A stretch of 64,000 bases of DNA from Enterobacter sp. BIGb0383. GTDB taxonomy: Bacteria > Pseudomonadota > Gammaproteobacteria > Enterobacterales > Enterobacteriaceae. The stretch is from positions 620,001-684,000 of the forward strand of contig NZ_RJKQ01000002.1 in the NCBI RefSeq assembly GCF_003751845.1. The letters run 5' to 3'. The notes under the pieces are model-generated. The model did no database searches, was not told the origin of the DNA, and saw only the letters and a list, made by a program, of their open reading frames with translations. Each line of letters opens with the position of its first letter. Position 1 is the stretch's first letter. The position numbers were made by a program, and so were the translations under genes. Of this stretch, positions 16,925 through 27,420 are shown piece by piece.

Positions 16925-17595
16925 TTGATCTCCTCAGATGAGATCAATCCATCTATCAGATTAATATATCTGTCACATTGGCTTGCCATTCGCGAGTCAT
17001 GTGTTGCGATCACGAAGGTCGTGCCCATTTCGTGACCTAACGTTTTCATTATCTGAATAATTGTGTTTGCTGAATGGCTATCGAGACTGGCAGTCGGCTC
17101 ATCGGCAATGACTAACCGGGGTTGGTGTACTAACGCTCTGGCGATAGCCACACGCTGCTGCTGGCCTCCGGACAACCGCTCCGGACGATAATCAAGAAAG
17201 TCTTCCAGACCTACCTTGATCAGTATTTGCTCTGCTTTTTCTTTTTTCGTTTTTGCACTGAGCTTATTCAGCGTTAATGGATAGGCGACGTTTTCTATGG
17301 CTGTCATAACCGGAATTAAATTGAACCGCTGAAAGACGAAACCAAGACTGTTTCGACGTATTGCAGTCGCTTCACTCGCCTTCCGGGGAAATGGTTTTCC
17401 ATCAATAAATACATTCCCCTGATAGTTCATATCCAGCATTCCCAAAATATTCAATAATGTACTTTTTCCTGAACCCGACGGGCCGCATAATGCCACCATC
17501 TCACCGGAAAGAATTTCACCATCCACACCGCCTAATGCTTTTACAACTTGCGTTCCCAATCTGTAGTCTTTTTTTATATTCAAAAATGACAGCAT
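16912..17595 (-). CDS. LolD/MacB-type ABC transporter ATP-binding protein
   Basis: Cytoplasmic ATPase of 227 residues, the normal length for LolD. Walker A is GPSGSGKS (about 38-45), the Q-loop segment FVFQRFNLIPVMTAIENV is typical of the LolD/MacB group, the signature is LSGGQQQRVAIARAL and Walker B is LVIADEPTASLD. It is the first gene of the four-gene overlapping cassette and has paired LytTR-type repeats 77-105 bp upstream. Codon use is A/T-richer than in mutS next door, suggesting the cassette was acquired separately. Confidence 0.9.
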   Translation of the reverse strand: MLSFLNIKKDYRLGTQVVKALGGVDGEILSGEMVALCGPSGSGKSTLLNILGMLDMNYQGNVFIDGKPFPRKASEATAIRRNSLGFVFQRFNLIPVMTAIENVAYPLTLNKLSAKTKKEKAEQILIKVGLEDFLDYRPERLSGGQQQRVAIARALVHQPRLVIADEPTASLDSHSANTIIQIMKTLGHEMGTTFVIATHDSRMASQCDRYINLIDGLISSEEIKWNA

Positions 17596-17946
17596 CGTGA
17601 TTTCCTTTTCAGAAGCATAAGCTAACGTCGCTCAATTTAATCAATGCTAAAATCGAAAACCACATCAAGTGACGAACGGTGCTAACCGGCGATGAACGGT
17701 AATATAGTGGGATGAATTGAAAAGTAAGCGCCTTCTTGTCCCCTCAATACTGGTTCCAGGGGCCTTCGTTCATAATGTCAGACTCCCTCCCTGTTTTCCT
17801 CCCTCCCGGACTCCGTTATCATACCCCTCCACCCTTATGGGAAGCGGGCAGGACTTCTGCATTCCCGCAGGAAAGCGATGATACTTAATCACAACAATAA
17901 AAATCATTAACCCATTAAATTTCAAGCGAATGGACATCACAGACCG
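17596..17946. other. Divergent intergenic region between the Lol-like operon and mutS
   Basis: This 351-bp gap holds the LytTR-type repeats at 17671-17700 and the promoter region of the minus-strand operon. The mutS-proximal half has runs of CCTCCC and a short GCGGG/CCCGC dyad, with no recognisable ORF or RNA gene. I see no clear sigma-70 promoter for mutS. Confidence 0.6.
17671..17700 (-). promoter_or_regulatory. Paired LytTR-type binding repeats
   Basis: Read on the minus strand, ACCGTTCATC and ACCGTTCGTC are two direct repeats whose starts are exactly 20 bp apart, about two helical turns. Both match the LytTR consensus [TA][AC][CA]GTTN[AG][TG], and the second is identical to the core described for AlgR sites. 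They lie 77-105 bp upstream of the ATPase start codon, and a LytTR regulator is encoded at the far end of the same gene block. Confidence 0.7.
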
Positions 17947-20508
17947 ATGAACAAACCAGACAATTTAGACGCGCATACGCCCATGATGCAGCAGTATCTG
18001 AGGCTGAAGGCGCAGAACCCGGAGATCCTGCTGTTCTACCGGATGGGCGACTTCTACGAGCTGTTTTATGACGACGCCAAACGCGCATCGCAGCTGCTCG
18101 ATATCTCCCTGACCAAACGCGGCGCGTCGGCGGGTGAACCTATTCCGATGGCGGGCGTGCCTCACCACGCGGTGGAAAACTATCTGGCAAAGCTGGTTAA
18201 CCTCGGCGAATCGGTGGCTATCTGCGAACAGGTGGGTGACCCGGCGACCAGTAAAGGTCCGGTGGAACGCAAGGTGGTACGTATTGTGACCCCCGGCACC
18301 ATCACCGATGAAGCGCTGCTGCAGGAGCGTCAGGATAATCTGCTGGCCGCTATCTGGCAGGACAGTAAAGGCTTTGGCTATGCGACCCTGGATATCAGCT
18401 CCGGGCGTTTTCGCCTGAGTGAACCATTGGATCGGGAAACCATGGCGGCGGAGCTACAGCGCACCAATCCGGCCGAGCTGCTGTATGCGGAAGATTTTGC
18501 TGAAACCGCGCTGATTGAGGGCCGTCGCGGCCTGAGACGTCGTCCGCTGTGGGAATTTGAGATCGATACCGCCCGCCAGCAGCTCAATATGCAGTTTGGC
18601 ACCCGGGATCTGATTGGCTTTGGCGTTGAGAATGCCCCACGCGGCCTGTGCGCCGCCGGGTGTCTGCTGCAGTATGTGAAGGATACCCAGCGCACCGCCC
18701 TGCCGCATATTCGCTCCATCACTATGGATCGTCAGCAGGATAGCATCATTATGGATGCCGCCACCCGGCGTAATCTGGAGATCACTCAGAACCTCGCGGG
18801 CGGGATTGAAAACACGCTCGCGTCGGTGCTCGACTGTACGGTGACGCCGATGGGCAGCCGTATGCTGAAGCGCTGGCTGCATATGCCGGTGCGCGATACG
18901 GCTGTGCTGCGCGATCGTCAGCAGACTATCGGTGCGCTTCAGGACAGAACCGCCGAGCTGCAGCCGGTGCTGCGTCAGGTTGGCGATCTGGAGCGTATCC
19001 TCGCTCGTCTCGCCCTGCGCACTGCCCGCCCCCGCGATCTGGCCCGCATGCGCCACGCCTTCCAGCAGTTGCCGGAACTGCGCGCCCAGCTGGCGGAAGT
19101 GCCGGATGCGTCGGTGCAGGCGCTGCGTGAAAAAGCGGGTGAATTTAACGAACTTTGCTCCCTTCTGGAGCGTGCCGTTATCGAGGCCCCGCCGGTGCTG
19201 ATCCGCGACGGCGGCGTGATCGCCCCTGGCTATAACGACGAGCTGGACGAGTGGCGTGCGCTTGCCGACGGCGCAACCGACTATCTTGATCGACTGGAAG
19301 TGCGCGAGCGCGAACGACTGGGGCTGGATACGCTGAAAGTGGGCTACAACGCGGTGCACGGCTATTACATCCAGATTAGCCGCGGCCAGAGCCACCACGC
19401 CCCGATCCACTACGTGCGTCGTCAGACCCTGAAGAACGCCGAACGCTATATTATTCCGGAGCTAAAAGAGTACGAAGACAAGGTCCTGACCTCGAAAGGC
19501 AAGGCCCTGGCGCTGGAAAAACAGCTTTACGATGAGCTGTTTGACCTGCTTCTGCCGCATCTGGAAGAGCTCCAGCAGAGCGCCAGCGCGCTTGCCGAGC
19601 TGGACGTGCTGGTTAACCTTGCCGAGCGCGCCTGGACCCTGAACTACAGCTGCCCGACCTTTAGCGATAAGCCCGGCATTCGCATCAGCGAAGGTCGCCA
19701 TCCGGTCGTCGAGCAGGTGCTGAACGAGCCGTTTATCGCCAACCCGCTCCAGCTGGCTCCCCAGCGGCGGATGCTGATTATTACCGGTCCGAATATGGGC
19801 GGTAAAAGTACCTATATGCGCCAGACTGCGCTGATCGCCCTGCTGGCCTATATTGGCAGCTATGTCCCGGCGCAGAAGGTGGAGATCGGCCCGATTGATC
19901 GCATCTTTACCCGCGTGGGCGCGGCGGATGACCTGGCCAGCGGCCGCTCGACCTTTATGGTAGAGATGACCGAAACCGCCAATATCCTGCATAACGCCAC
20001 CGAGTACAGCCTGGTCCTGATGGATGAGATTGGCCGCGGCACATCCACCTACGACGGCCTCTCTCTGGCCTGGGCCTGCGCGGAAAACCTCGCCAGCCGC
20101 ATTAAGGCGCTGACGCTGTTCGCCACCCACTATTTCGAGCTGACCCAGCTGGCGGAAAAGATGGAAGGCGTGGCTAACGTCCATCTGGATGCTCGCGAGC
20201 ACGGCGATACCATCGCCTTTATGCACAGCGTCCAGGATGGCGCGGCCAGCAAGAGCTATGGCCTGGCGGTAGCGGCCCTGGCCGGGGTGCCAAAAGAGGT
20301 GATTAAGCGGGCGCGGCAGAAACTGCGCGAGCTGGAAACCCTCTCTCCGAGCGCGGCAGCCACGCAGGTGGACGGCTCGCAGATGTCGCTACTGGCTCCG
20401 GCGGAAGAGACCAGCCCGGCGGTCGAAGCGCTGGAGAATCTCGACCCGGATTCACTGACGCCGCGTCAGGCGCTGGAGTGGATTTACCGGCTGAAGAGCC
20501 TGGTGTAA
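17947..20508 (+). CDS. mutS: DNA mismatch repair protein MutS
   Basis: Mismatch recognition ATPase, 853 residues, the same length as E. coli MutS. The N-terminal mismatch-reading motif has Phe36 and Glu38 (GDFYELF). The ABC-type ATPase domain carries Walker [10 protein letters not shown] (near 614), Walker [17 protein letters not shown] and the ATHYFEL switch. The C-terminal dimer/tetramer segment ends in [12 protein letters not shown]. It stands alone upstream of a small conserved gene and the rpoS region, its usual place in enterobacteria. Confidence 0.99.
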   Translation: MNKPDNLDAHTPMMQQYLRLKAQNPEILLFYRMGDFYELFYDDAKRASQLLDISLTKRGASAGEPIPMAGVPHHAVENYLAKLVNLGESVAICEQVGDPATSKGPVERKVVRIVTPGTITDEALLQERQDNLLAAIWQDSKGFGYATLDISSGRFRLSEPLDRETMAAELQRTNPAELLYAEDFAETALIEGRRGLRRRPLWEFEIDTARQQLNMQFGTRDLIGFGVENAPRGLCAAGCLLQYVKDTQRTALPHIRSITMDRQQDSIIMDAATRRNLEITQNLAGGIENTLASVLDCTVTPMGSRMLKRWLHMPVRDTAVLRDRQQTIGALQDRTAELQPVLRQVGDLERILARLALRTARPRDLARMRHAFQQLPELRAQLAEVPDASVQALREKAGEFNELCSLLERAVIEAPPVLIRDGGVIAPGYNDELDEWRALADGATDYLDRLEVRERERLGLDTLKVGYNAVHGYYIQISRGQSHHAPIHYVRRQTLKNAERYIIPELKEYEDKVLTSKGKALALEKQLYDELFDLLLPHLEELQQSASALAELDVLVNLAERAWTLNYSCPTFSDKPGIRISEGRHPVVEQVLNEPFIANPLQLAPQRRMLIITGPNMGGKSTYMRQTALIALLAYIGSYVPAQKVEIGPIDRIFTRVGAADDLASGRSTFMVEMTETANILHNATEYSLVLMDEIGRGTSTYDGLSLAWACAENLASRIKALTLFATHYFELTQLAEKMEGVANVHLDAREHGDTIAFMHSVQDGAASKSYGLAVAALAGVPKEVIKRARQKLRELETLSPSAAATQVDGSQMSLLAPAEETSPAVEALENLDPDSLTPRQALEWIYRLKSLV

Positions 20509-20535
20509 ACGCAAGATGATGACGAAGGAGAAACC

Positions 20536-20913
20536 ATGACCCGCTGGGAAACAGAGATTATTGATGCCCATATCGCGTTAGAAAACTGGTTAGGTCAGGG
20601 TGAAGGTGATTTTGATGCTCTGCTCGCGCGTTTTCGTGCAGATTTTATGATGATTGCGCCGAACGGCGTCCACTTTGATTACGCGGCACTGGCGCATTTT
20701 CTTGATAGTCAGCGCGGTAGCCGACCGGGTCTGAAGATTGTCATTAATGAGTTAACGACACTGCAGACGTGGAACAACGGCGCGGTGCTTCACTACCGCG
20801 AAACGCAAACACGCCCCGAACAGCCTGTTAACGTACGCTGGTCTACCGCCGTGCTCAATCAGGAAGGCGACAGAATTACGTGGCGCCTGCTGCACGAAAC
20901 CACGCAGCCGTAA
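20536..20913 (+). CDS. NTF2-like (DUF4440-type) small protein
   Basis: A 125-residue protein with a strong ribosome-binding site (GAAGGAG) 27 bp after mutS, so probably co-transcribed with it. The helix-then-sheet order and segments such as ALLARFRADFMMIAPNGVHF and VRWSTAVLNQEGDRITWRLL fit the cone-shaped NTF2/SnoaL fold annotated as DUF4440. No catalytic residues can be assigned and no function is known to me. It is a real gene by start signal, codon use and the shared terminator that follows. Confidence 0.8.
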   Translation: MTRWETEIIDAHIALENWLGQGEGDFDALLARFRADFMMIAPNGVHFDYAALAHFLDSQRGSRPGLKIVINELTTLQTWNNGAVLHYRETQTRPEQPVNVRWSTAVLNQEGDRITWRLLHETTQP

Positions 20914-20937
20914 AATCAGCAGACGTAAACCAAAAAG

Positions 20938-20969
20938 AAAAGGCCAGGTCTCACGACCTGGCCTTTTTT
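20938..20969. terminator. Bidirectional terminator between the NTF2-like gene and rpoS
   Basis: A perfect stem AAAAGGCCAGGTC / GACCTGGCCTTTT with a 4-nt loop (TCAC), flanked by A and T tracts. It therefore works as an intrinsic terminator in both directions, ending the mutS-side transcript and rpoS. Confidence 0.9.
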
Positions 20970-20982
20970 GACGAATGGTTGC

Positions 20983-21975
20983 TTATTCGCGGAACAGCGC
21001 TTCGATATTCAGTCCCTGTACCTGCAGAATTTCCCGCAGGCGACGCAGACCTTCTACCTGAATCTGGCGAACGCGTTCACGGGTGAGGCCAATCTCACGG
21101 CCCACATCCTCAAGCGTTGCCGCTTCATAGCCCAGCAGACCAAAACGACGCGCCAGCACTTCACGCTGTTTGGCGTTCAGTTCGAACAGCCATTTGACGA
21201 TGCTCTGTTTCATATCATCGTCCTGCGTGGTGTCTTCCGGACCGTTTTCTTTCTCATCGGCCAGGATGTCCAGCAGCGCCTTTTCGGAGTCACCGCCCAG
21301 CGGCGTATCTACCGAGGTAATGCGCTCGTTGAGACGCAGCATACGGCTTACGTCATCAACCGGTTTATCCAGCTGCTGCGCAATCTCTTCTGCACTCGGT
21401 TCATGGTCCAGCTTGTGGGCCAATTCACGAGCGGTACGCAGATAAACGTTCAGCTCTTTAACGATATGGATTGGCAGACGGATGGTACGGGTTTGATTCA
21501 TGATCGCCCGTTCAATCGTCTGACGGATCCACCAGGTGGCGTAGGTGGAGAAACGGAACCCGCGTTCCGGGTCAAATTTCTCAACCGCACGGATCAGCCC
21601 CAGGTTGCCCTCTTCAATCAGATCCAGCAGTGCCAGACCACGATTGCTGTAACGACGGGCAATTTTTACCACCAGACGCAGGTTACTTTCGATCATGCGA
21701 CGGCGGGAGGCAACGTCTCCACGCAGGGCGCGACGTGCGAAATACACTTCTTCTTCAGCTGTCAGCAGTGGAGAATAACCGATCTCCCCAAGATAGAGCT
21801 GCGTCGCGTCCAGTACACGTTGTGTCGAACCCTGCGATAACAGTTCCTCTTCTGCCAGGTCGTTATCACTGGGTTCCTCTTCAACTAAGGCTTTATCGTC
21901 AAAAGCCTCAACTCCGTTTTCGTCAAATTCCGCATCTTCATTTAAATCATGAACTTTTAGCGTATTCTGAGTCAT
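20983..21975 (-). CDS. rpoS: RNA polymerase sigma factor RpoS (sigma-38)
   Basis: General stress and stationary-phase sigma factor, 330 residues from the ATG at 21975 ([20 protein letters not shown]), the same length as in E. coli. Region 2 contains [18 protein letters not shown] and region 4.2 the helix-turn-helix [23 protein letters not shown] precedes the start. An upstream in-frame extension of 12 codons lacks support. Its main promoter is expected inside nlpD, as in relatives, giving a long 5' leader with post-transcriptional control. The gene appears intact. Confidence 0.99.
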   Translation of the reverse strand: MTQNTLKVHDLNEDAEFDENGVEAFDDKALVEEEPSDNDLAEEELLSQGSTQRVLDATQLYLGEIGYSPLLTAEEEVYFARRALRGDVASRRRMIESNLRLVVKIARRYSNRGLALLDLIEEGNLGLIRAVEKFDPERGFRFSTYATWWIRQTIERAIMNQTRTIRLPIHIVKELNVYLRTARELAHKLDHEPSAEEIAQQLDKPVDDVSRMLRLNERITSVDTPLGGDSEKALLDILADEKENGPEDTTQDDDMKQSIVKWLFELNAKQREVLARRFGLLGYEAATLEDVGREIGLTRERVRQIQVEGLRRLREILQVQGLNIEALFRE

Positions 21976-22090
21976 AAGGTGGCTCCTACCCGTGATCCCT
22001 GGGCAAAGCACCTGAGCCTATCCACATTCAGGCTGCGGCTGTCTCAGCCAGCGGCCTGAATAACGGCAGCATTACAAGTACTTCGCCGGT

Positions 22091-23236
22091 TTATCGCTGC
22101 GGTAAATAACGCAGCGGGTTTACGGATTTCCCCTTGTAACGAATTTCAAAATGCAATCGTGTTGAACTGGTTCCGGTGCTACCCATGGTAGCTATCTTCT
22201 GCCCCGCCGTGATTTCTTGTTGTTCCCGGACCAGCATCGTATCGTTATGGGCGTAGGCACTCAGGTAATCATCATTATGTTTGATGATGATTAGATTACC
22301 GTAACCTCGCAGCGCGTTACCGGCATAGACGACGCGACCATTTGCGGTTGCGACAATTGCCTGTCCCTTGCTGCCTGCAATATCGACCCCTTTATTACCG
22401 CCATCATCGGCGGCGAAGGTATCAGTGACTTTGCCCTCGGTCGGCCAGCGCCATGATGCAATCGGTGAGCTGGTAGACGTGCTGCTTGCAGTCGGTTGGG
22501 TAGTGCTAACCGTGGGTGCCGTAACCGGTGTCTGGACGGTGCCTGACGGCCGATTGTTAGGCAACATTTTGTTAGCACTTTGTTCACCTGAAGTCTCAGA
22601 ATACGTAATTACAGGTTTGGACGCAACCACCGCGGTTGAATTTTGTGCAGAATTTGAGACGATTCCTTGCGCTTTCGCATCTGCCTGGGTTATTGCATTG
22701 CCACCGGTAATTGGTGTGCCTGATGCATTACCGACCTGGAGCGTCTGCCCCACGTTCAGCTCATAAGGCGCGGCAACATTGTTGCGCTGGGCCAGATCGC
22801 GGAAGTCATTTCCGGTGATCCAGGCGATGTAGAACAGGGTATCACCACGTTTAACGGTATAGGTACTGCCGCCGCTATAGCTACCTTTAGCAATATTGCC
22901 GTACTGGCGGTTGTAGACGATACGGCCATTTTCGGTTTGTACCGGCGTCTGGACCTGCGGCTGCGCGGCAGGCTGGATCTGCACAGGTTCCATTTGCGTC
23001 GGGCGCGACGCCTGGATCTGCGGCATCGGTGCTGCCGAGGACGTTGCGGCGCTGCCCATTTTCGGCGGCGGCGTAATCAGCATTCCGCCGGAGCCGGAAG
23101 AGGAACTGTTGGATCCGCCAACGGAGCTGACCGGTGCAGGCGCGTTATTTGAAGACGTACAGCCCGCCAGCCAGAGTGAAACCAGTGATAATGCCGCGAT
23201 ACGGCTAACAGTGAATTTAGGGCTTCCCGCGCTCAT
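22091..23236 (-). CDS. nlpD: Lipoprotein NlpD, activator of the amidase AmiC
   Basis: Outer-membrane lipoprotein that activates AmiC during septal peptidoglycan splitting. The ATG at 23236 gives 381 residues with a lipoprotein signal ending LWLAGC. A Gln/Pro/Ser-rich linker follows, then a LysM domain ([20 protein letters not shown], about 125-168) and a C-terminal LytM/M23 domain (about 265-381). The catalytic metal ligands are degenerate, as expected for a non-enzymatic activator. The low-complexity N-terminal linker differs from E. coli. It lies between pcm and rpoS. Confidence 0.97.
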   Translation of the reverse strand: MSAGSPKFTVSRIAALSLVSLWLAGCTSSNNAPAPVSSVGGSNSSSSGSGGMLITPPPKMGSAATSSAAPMPQIQASRPTQMEPVQIQPAAQPQVQTPVQTENGRIVYNRQYGNIAKGSYSGGSTYTVKRGDTLFYIAWITGNDFRDLAQRNNVAAPYELNVGQTLQVGNASGTPITGGNAITQADAKAQGIVSNSAQNSTAVVASKPVITYSETSGEQSANKMLPNNRPSGTVQTPVTAPTVSTTQPTASSTSTSSPIASWRWPTEGKVTDTFAADDGGNKGVDIAGSKGQAIVATANGRVVYAGNALRGYGNLIIIKHNDDYLSAYAHNDTMLVREQQEITAGQKIATMGSTGTSSTRLHFEIRYKGKSVNPLRYLPQR

Positions 23237-23365
23237 CTTTTTCCCCTGCAAAATAGGTTAACTGCCTGTAACGTAAACAACCGTGCTGCGCATCGCGCCG
23301 GACACTGTAAAATGTGTCCACAATACGCTGAAAAGTGGCGAAAAATTCCAGGAAAACTCCGGGTC

Positions 23366-23992
23366 TTATGCCAGCTCACCCTTAACCAGCGGCACGAAAC
23401 GCACGCTTTCCACGGTGTCGATGATAAAGTCGTCGCCCCGGCGGCGCACGCGCTTAAGAAGCTGGTGCTCATCGCCAACGGGCAAAACCAGAATGCCGCC
23501 ATCCGCCAGCTGTGATACCAGCTCGGTCGGGATCTCAGGCGGTGCCGCCGTGACGATAATCGCGTCAAAGGGTGCCTTAACCTTCCAGCCCTGCCAGCCG
23601 TCGCCGTGACGGGTCGAGACATTGTGAAGATCCAGCTGCTTCAGGCGGCGACGGGCGTGCCACTGCAGGCCCTTAATGCGCTCCACCGAGCAGACATGGT
23701 GTACCAGATGGGCCAGAATTGCCGTCTGATAGCCAGAACCGGTGCCGATCTCCAGCACGCGTGATTCCGGCGTCAGCGCCAGCAGCTCGGTCATTCTCGC
23801 CACCATATAGGGCTGGGAAATGGTCTGTCCCTGGCCTATCGGCAGGGAGACGTTTTCCCAGGCTTTATGTTCAAACGCCTCGTCGATAAACATCTCACGA
23901 GGCACCAGTGAAATGGCCTCAAGTACCTGTTCGTCTCTGATCCCCTGCTCGCGGAGCTGGGTCAACAGCGTTTGTACACGTTTGTTTACCAT
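23366..23992 (-). CDS. pcm: Protein-L-isoaspartate O-methyltransferase
   Basis: Repairs isoaspartyl residues in damaged proteins using S-adenosylmethionine. The 208 residues match the E. coli length. SAM-binding motif I is [16 protein letters not shown] (about 80-95), and the substrate-side [11 protein letters not shown] block (about 58) precedes it. The start overlaps the surE stop by 7 bp, so surE and pcm are translated from one message. A 129-bp gap separates it from nlpD. Confidence 0.98.
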   Translation of the reverse strand: MVNKRVQTLLTQLREQGIRDEQVLEAISLVPREMFIDEAFEHKAWENVSLPIGQGQTISQPYMVARMTELLALTPESRVLEIGTGSGYQTAILAHLVHHVCSVERIKGLQWHARRRLKQLDLHNVSTRHGDGWQGWKVKAPFDAIIVTAAPPEIPTELVSQLADGGILVLPVGDEHQLLKRVRRRGDDFIIDTVESVRFVPLVKGELA

Positions 23993-24747
23993 TGCGCGTC
24001 CACTCCCACGCGATCCAGCCAGCCGGACAGCACCTCCTGGGCGCCGTGGGCGGTCAGATCCACATGCAGCGGCGTCACCGAAACATAGCCTTCATCGACG
24101 GCGGCAAAATCCGTATCCGGGCCGGCATCGTGCTTTTCGCCCGGTGGGCCAATCCAGTACAGCGTGTTGCCGCGTGGATCTTCCTGCGGGATCACCTGAT
24201 CCGCCGGATGGCGGCTGCCGCAGCGCGTTACGCGAATGCCTTTGATCTGATCCAGCGGCAGGTCCGGGACGTTGATATTGAGGATCCGCCCGGTGCGCAG
24301 CGGCTCGCGCTGCAGCCCCCGCAAAATGGCACAGGTGACCGCCGCAGCGGTTTCATAATGGGTATGCCCGTTCAGGGAGACGGCCAGGGCCGGAAAACCG
24401 AGATGTCGGCCTTCCATCGCCGCCGCGACGGTGCCGGAGTAGATCACGTCATCGCCAAGATTGGCACCGGCATTGATCCCGGAAACCACTACGTCGGGAC
24501 GCGGGCGCATCAGCGCGTTGACGCCGAGATAGACGCAGTCGGTTGGCGTCCCCATCTGCACCGCGATATCGCCGTTGTCGAAGGTAAAGGTCCGAAGAGA
24601 GGATTCCAGCGTCAGCGAGTTAGACGCGCCGCTGCGGTTACGATCGGGAGCCACAACCTGCACCTCGGCAAAGGCGCGCAGGGCTTTCGCCAGCGTCTGA
24701 ATGCCCGGCGCATGGATCCCGTCATCGTTACTCAGCAATATTCGCAT
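23986..24747 (-). CDS. surE: 5'/3'-nucleotidase and exopolyphosphatase SurE
   Basis: Metal-dependent nucleotidase involved in stationary-phase survival, 253 residues from the ATG at 24747 ([10 protein letters not shown]). The N-terminal NDD at 8-10 and the [19 protein letters not shown] segment (about 92) supply the metal site. It overlaps truD by 20 bp at its start and pcm by 7 bp at its end, the same tight order as in E. coli. Confidence 0.98.
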   Translation of the reverse strand: MRILLSNDDGIHAPGIQTLAKALRAFAEVQVVAPDRNRSGASNSLTLESSLRTFTFDNGDIAVQMGTPTDCVYLGVNALMRPRPDVVVSGINAGANLGDDVIYSGTVAAAMEGRHLGFPALAVSLNGHTHYETAAAVTCAILRGLQREPLRTGRILNINVPDLPLDQIKGIRVTRCGSRHPADQVIPQEDPRGNTLYWIGPPGEKHDAGPDTDFAAVDEGYVSVTPLHVDLTAHGAQEVLSGWLDRVGVDAQW

Positions 24748-25783
24748 AATCACCTGATGTGTCGATAAGTTCCCTTACCACACTGGTGGCGAAGCTACCC
24801 GCAGGCAGCCAGAAACGTAATTCAACGGTTACGTCATCCCACCAGTTCCAGCTAAGTTGTTGCGGATAGAGCAGCATCGCCCGTCGGGCGGCCTCCACCT
24901 TTTCCCGCAGCAGCAGCGACTGCAGCAGGACGGCGTCATCATCGGCAACGGAGGCCTGCTCTGCGATAAGCGCCGTGCCAAGCGGCCCCCACTCGCCGCT
25001 GCCGGGCAGCGCGGCGGTGATCATCAGCTGATGATCATCGACCCGCATCTGCAACTCTGCCCGCTCTTCTGCGGTTGCGACAAACCAGCTTCCGCGCCCC
25101 GCTAATTGTAGCGCATCGCCGTCAACAACTTGATTAAAGTCTGTTTTTTTCAGCCGATCGCTGACTATCTGATTAAACAACGCACTACGGGCCGCCGACA
25201 ACCAAAAACTGCGTTTATTGCGATCGCGCTGGGGAGCATTGCTTTTGGCCCAGTGCAGCGCGCCCTGCAGGTTGCTGCCGCCGATACCGAAGCGCTGGGC
25301 GCCGAAGTAGTTAGGCACGCCCTGCTGTTGGATCGCCTGCAGGCGGGACTCCACCTCATCACGATCGCTGATTTCACGCAGGACCAGCGTGAACTGGTTG
25401 CCCTGCAGCGCACCGAGACGCAGCTTGCGCTTATGGCGCGCGTACTCCAGCACCTGGCAGCCTTCCAGCTGGAAGGCGCTCAGATCCGGCATGCCGTTAC
25501 CCGGTACGCGGGCGCAGAGCCACTGCTCGGTGACCGCGTGTTTGTCTTTCTGCCCGGCAAAGCTGACTTCACGAGCATGAATTTTAAGGAACTTTGCCAG
25601 CGCATCGGCGACAAAGCGGGTATTGCAGCCGCTCTTACGAATACGCACCAGAATATGCTCGCCTTCACCGTCCGGCTCAAAGCCGAGATCCTCAACCACC
25701 TGGAAATCTTCCGGGTTGGCCTTCAGTACACCGCGCCCCTGCGGCGCACCGTGCAGGAAGGTCAGGTCGTCAAAACCGGTCAT
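24728..25783 (-). CDS. truD: tRNA pseudouridine-13 synthase TruD
   Basis: Makes pseudouridine at position 13 of tRNA-Glu. The protein has 351 residues, two more than in E. coli. The catalytic Asp80 lies in [10 protein letters not shown], and the TRUD insertion domain covers roughly 150-300. The C-terminal [17 protein letters not shown] closes the catalytic domain. The start overlaps the ispF stop by 4 bp and the 3' end overlaps surE by 20 bp. Confidence 0.98.
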   Translation of the reverse strand: MTGFDDLTFLHGAPQGRGVLKANPEDFQVVEDLGFEPDGEGEHILVRIRKSGCNTRFVADALAKFLKIHAREVSFAGQKDKHAVTEQWLCARVPGNGMPDLSAFQLEGCQVLEYARHKRKLRLGALQGNQFTLVLREISDRDEVESRLQAIQQQGVPNYFGAQRFGIGGSNLQGALHWAKSNAPQRDRNKRSFWLSAARSALFNQIVSDRLKKTDFNQVVDGDALQLAGRGSWFVATAEERAELQMRVDDHQLMITAALPGSGEWGPLGTALIAEQASVADDDAVLLQSLLLREKVEAARRAMLLYPQQLSWNWWDDVTVELRFWLPAGSFATSVVRELIDTSGDYANIAE

Positions 25784-26259
25784 TGGCCCGCCTTACGCAA
25801 CAGCGCCACCGCCTCGCAGGCAATGCCTTCTCCGCGCCCGGTAAAGCCGAGTTTTTCGGTGGTGGTGGCTTTCACGTTGACGTCGTCCATATGGCAGCCG
25901 AGATCTTCGGCAATAAAGACGCGCATCTGCGGGATATGCGGCAGCATTTTCGGTGCCTGAGCGATGATGGTGACGTCGACGTTGCCGAGGGTATAGCCTT
26001 TGGCCTGAATACGTCGCCAGGCTTCGCGCAGCAGCTCGCGGCTGTCCGCACCTTTAAAGGCCGGATCGGTGTCCGGGAACAGTTTGCCGATATCGCCCAG
26101 CGCCGCCGCGCCCAGCAGAGCATCGGTCAGCGCATGGAGCGCCACGTCGCCGTCGGAGTGCGCCAGAAGCCCTTTTTCAAAGGGGATGCGCACGCCGCCA
26201 ATGATAATTGGGCCTTCTCCGCCAAAGGCGTGTACGTCAAAACCGTGTCCAATTCGCAT
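25780..26259 (-). CDS. ispF: 2-C-methyl-D-erythritol 2,4-cyclodiphosphate synthase
   Basis: Fifth enzyme of the MEP isoprenoid pathway; it converts CDP-ME 2-phosphate into the cyclic diphosphate. The 159 residues retain the zinc ligands Asp8, His10 and His42, and the C-terminal [18 protein letters not shown]. It overlaps ispD by one base (TAATG) and truD by 4 bp. Confidence 0.99.
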   Translation of the reverse strand: MRIGHGFDVHAFGGEGPIIIGGVRIPFEKGLLAHSDGDVALHALTDALLGAAALGDIGKLFPDTDPAFKGADSRELLREAWRRIQAKGYTLGNVDVTIIAQAPKMLPHIPQMRVFIAEDLGCHMDDVNVKATTTEKLGFTGRGEGIACEAVALLRKAGQ

Positions 26260-26969
26260 TATGCATTCTCCTGCAGGGCCGAGCGGGTAAGGTAAAATTC
26301 TGCCAGCGCCAGATCCTCCGGGCGCGTGACTTTAATATTATCAGCGCGACCGGCGACCAGCTGCGGATGAAATCCGCAGTACTCCAGCGCCGAAGCTTCA
26401 TCGGTAATGGTTGCGCCCGCGTTCAGGGCGCGGGTTAAGCAGTCGTGGAGCAGCTCGCGGGGGAAAAACTGAGGGGTCAGCGCATGCCAGAGATCCTGGC
26501 GCTCCACGGTGTGGGCAATCAGATTCAGCCCCGGTTCGGCGCGCTTCATGGTATCGCGGACCGGCGCGGCGAGGATCCCGCCGATGCGGCTGGTTTCGCT
26601 TAAGCTCAACAGGCGGGCAAGATCGTCCTGATGCAGGCAGGGGCGCGCGGCATCATGGACCAGCACCCACTCCGCGTCTCCGGCGGCGGCCAGTCCGGCC
26701 AGCACCGAGTCGGCGCGCTCTGCGCCACCGTCCACGACCGTTATCTGAGGATGCTGCGCCAGCGGCAGCTGTGCAAACCGGCGATCGCCGGGGCTGACGG
26801 CAATCACCACGCGCTCGACGCGGGCGTTCGCCAGCAGCGCCGCCACGGCGTGTTCGAGAATCGTTTTGTTACCGATTGAGAGATATTGTTTCGGGCATTC
26901 CGTTTGCATACGGCGGCCAAACCCGGCGGCCGGTACCACAGCGCAAACGCCCGGAAAAGTTGCTGCCAT
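26259..26969 (-). CDS. ispD: 2-C-methyl-D-erythritol 4-phosphate cytidylyltransferase
   Basis: Third enzyme of the MEP pathway, transferring CMP to MEP. The 236 residues show the glycine-rich nucleotide loop AAGFGRRM (about 15-22) and the downstream Lys of ECPKQYL, then VHDAARPC near 105. It is followed by ispF with a 1-bp overlap and preceded by ftsB after 18 bp, the standard enterobacterial order. Confidence 0.99.
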   Translation of the reverse strand: MAATFPGVCAVVPAAGFGRRMQTECPKQYLSIGNKTILEHAVAALLANARVERVVIAVSPGDRRFAQLPLAQHPQITVVDGGAERADSVLAGLAAAGDAEWVLVHDAARPCLHQDDLARLLSLSETSRIGGILAAPVRDTMKRAEPGLNLIAHTVERQDLWHALTPQFFPRELLHDCLTRALNAGATITDEASALEYCGFHPQLVAGRADNIKVTRPEDLALAEFYLTRSALQENA

Positions 26970-26987
26970 CTCGTAATCCTGGGCCTG

Positions 26988-27299
26988 TTATTGGTTATTC
27001 TGCCCTGCGCTCTGGCTGCGTCTGGACGCATCCGGCACCAGGCGATAGAAGGTTTCGCCCGGACGGGTCATGCTAAGTTCGTTGCGTGCGCGTTCCTCAA
27101 TCGCTTCCTGGCCGCCATTGAGATCGTCAATTTCGGCAAAAAGCTGATCGTTTCGCGCTTTTAATTTGGCGTTAGTCGCCTGCTGTGCGGCCACATCATC
27201 GCTGACGCGCTGGTAATCATGCAGGCCATTCTTGCCGAACCACAGCGAGTACTGTAGCCAGACCAGCAAAGCCAGCAATAGCAGCGTTAGTTTACCCAT
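26988..27299 (-). CDS. ftsB: Cell division protein FtsB
   Basis: Small bitopic division protein that joins FtsL and FtsQ in the divisome. The 103 residues match E. coli in length. One N-terminal span (about 4-20) is followed by a coiled coil (about 28-70, [20 protein letters not shown]) and the conserved [14 protein letters not shown] segment. It heads the ftsB-ispD-ispF-truD-surE-pcm run on the minus strand. Confidence 0.98.
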   Translation of the reverse strand: MGKLTLLLLALLVWLQYSLWFGKNGLHDYQRVSDDVAAQQATNAKLKARNDQLFAEIDDLNGGQEAIEERARNELSMTRPGETFYRLVPDASRRSQSAGQNNQ

Positions 27300-27420
27300 C
27301 CTGCCCCCTGAAAAACGGCCTCATCATCCCACAACTCCCCGGAGTACTCCACCCCGGAAGCGGGTGACGCCGCGTAAACGCGGGCAAATGTACCACATTT
27401 TAGCGGCGGGTACGTGAAGG

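Noticed and set aside
11107-17595. A bacteriocin or lantibiotic export locus
   Set aside because: No precursor peptide, peptidase domain in the ABC protein, or modification enzyme was seen. LolA-like and barrel partners fit envelope sorting better.
18454-19410. Long antisense frames inside mutS, and similar ones in relA, cysJ, cysI and the ABC genes
   Set aside because: These are shadows of G/C-rich coding sequence, with no start signals and no family features.
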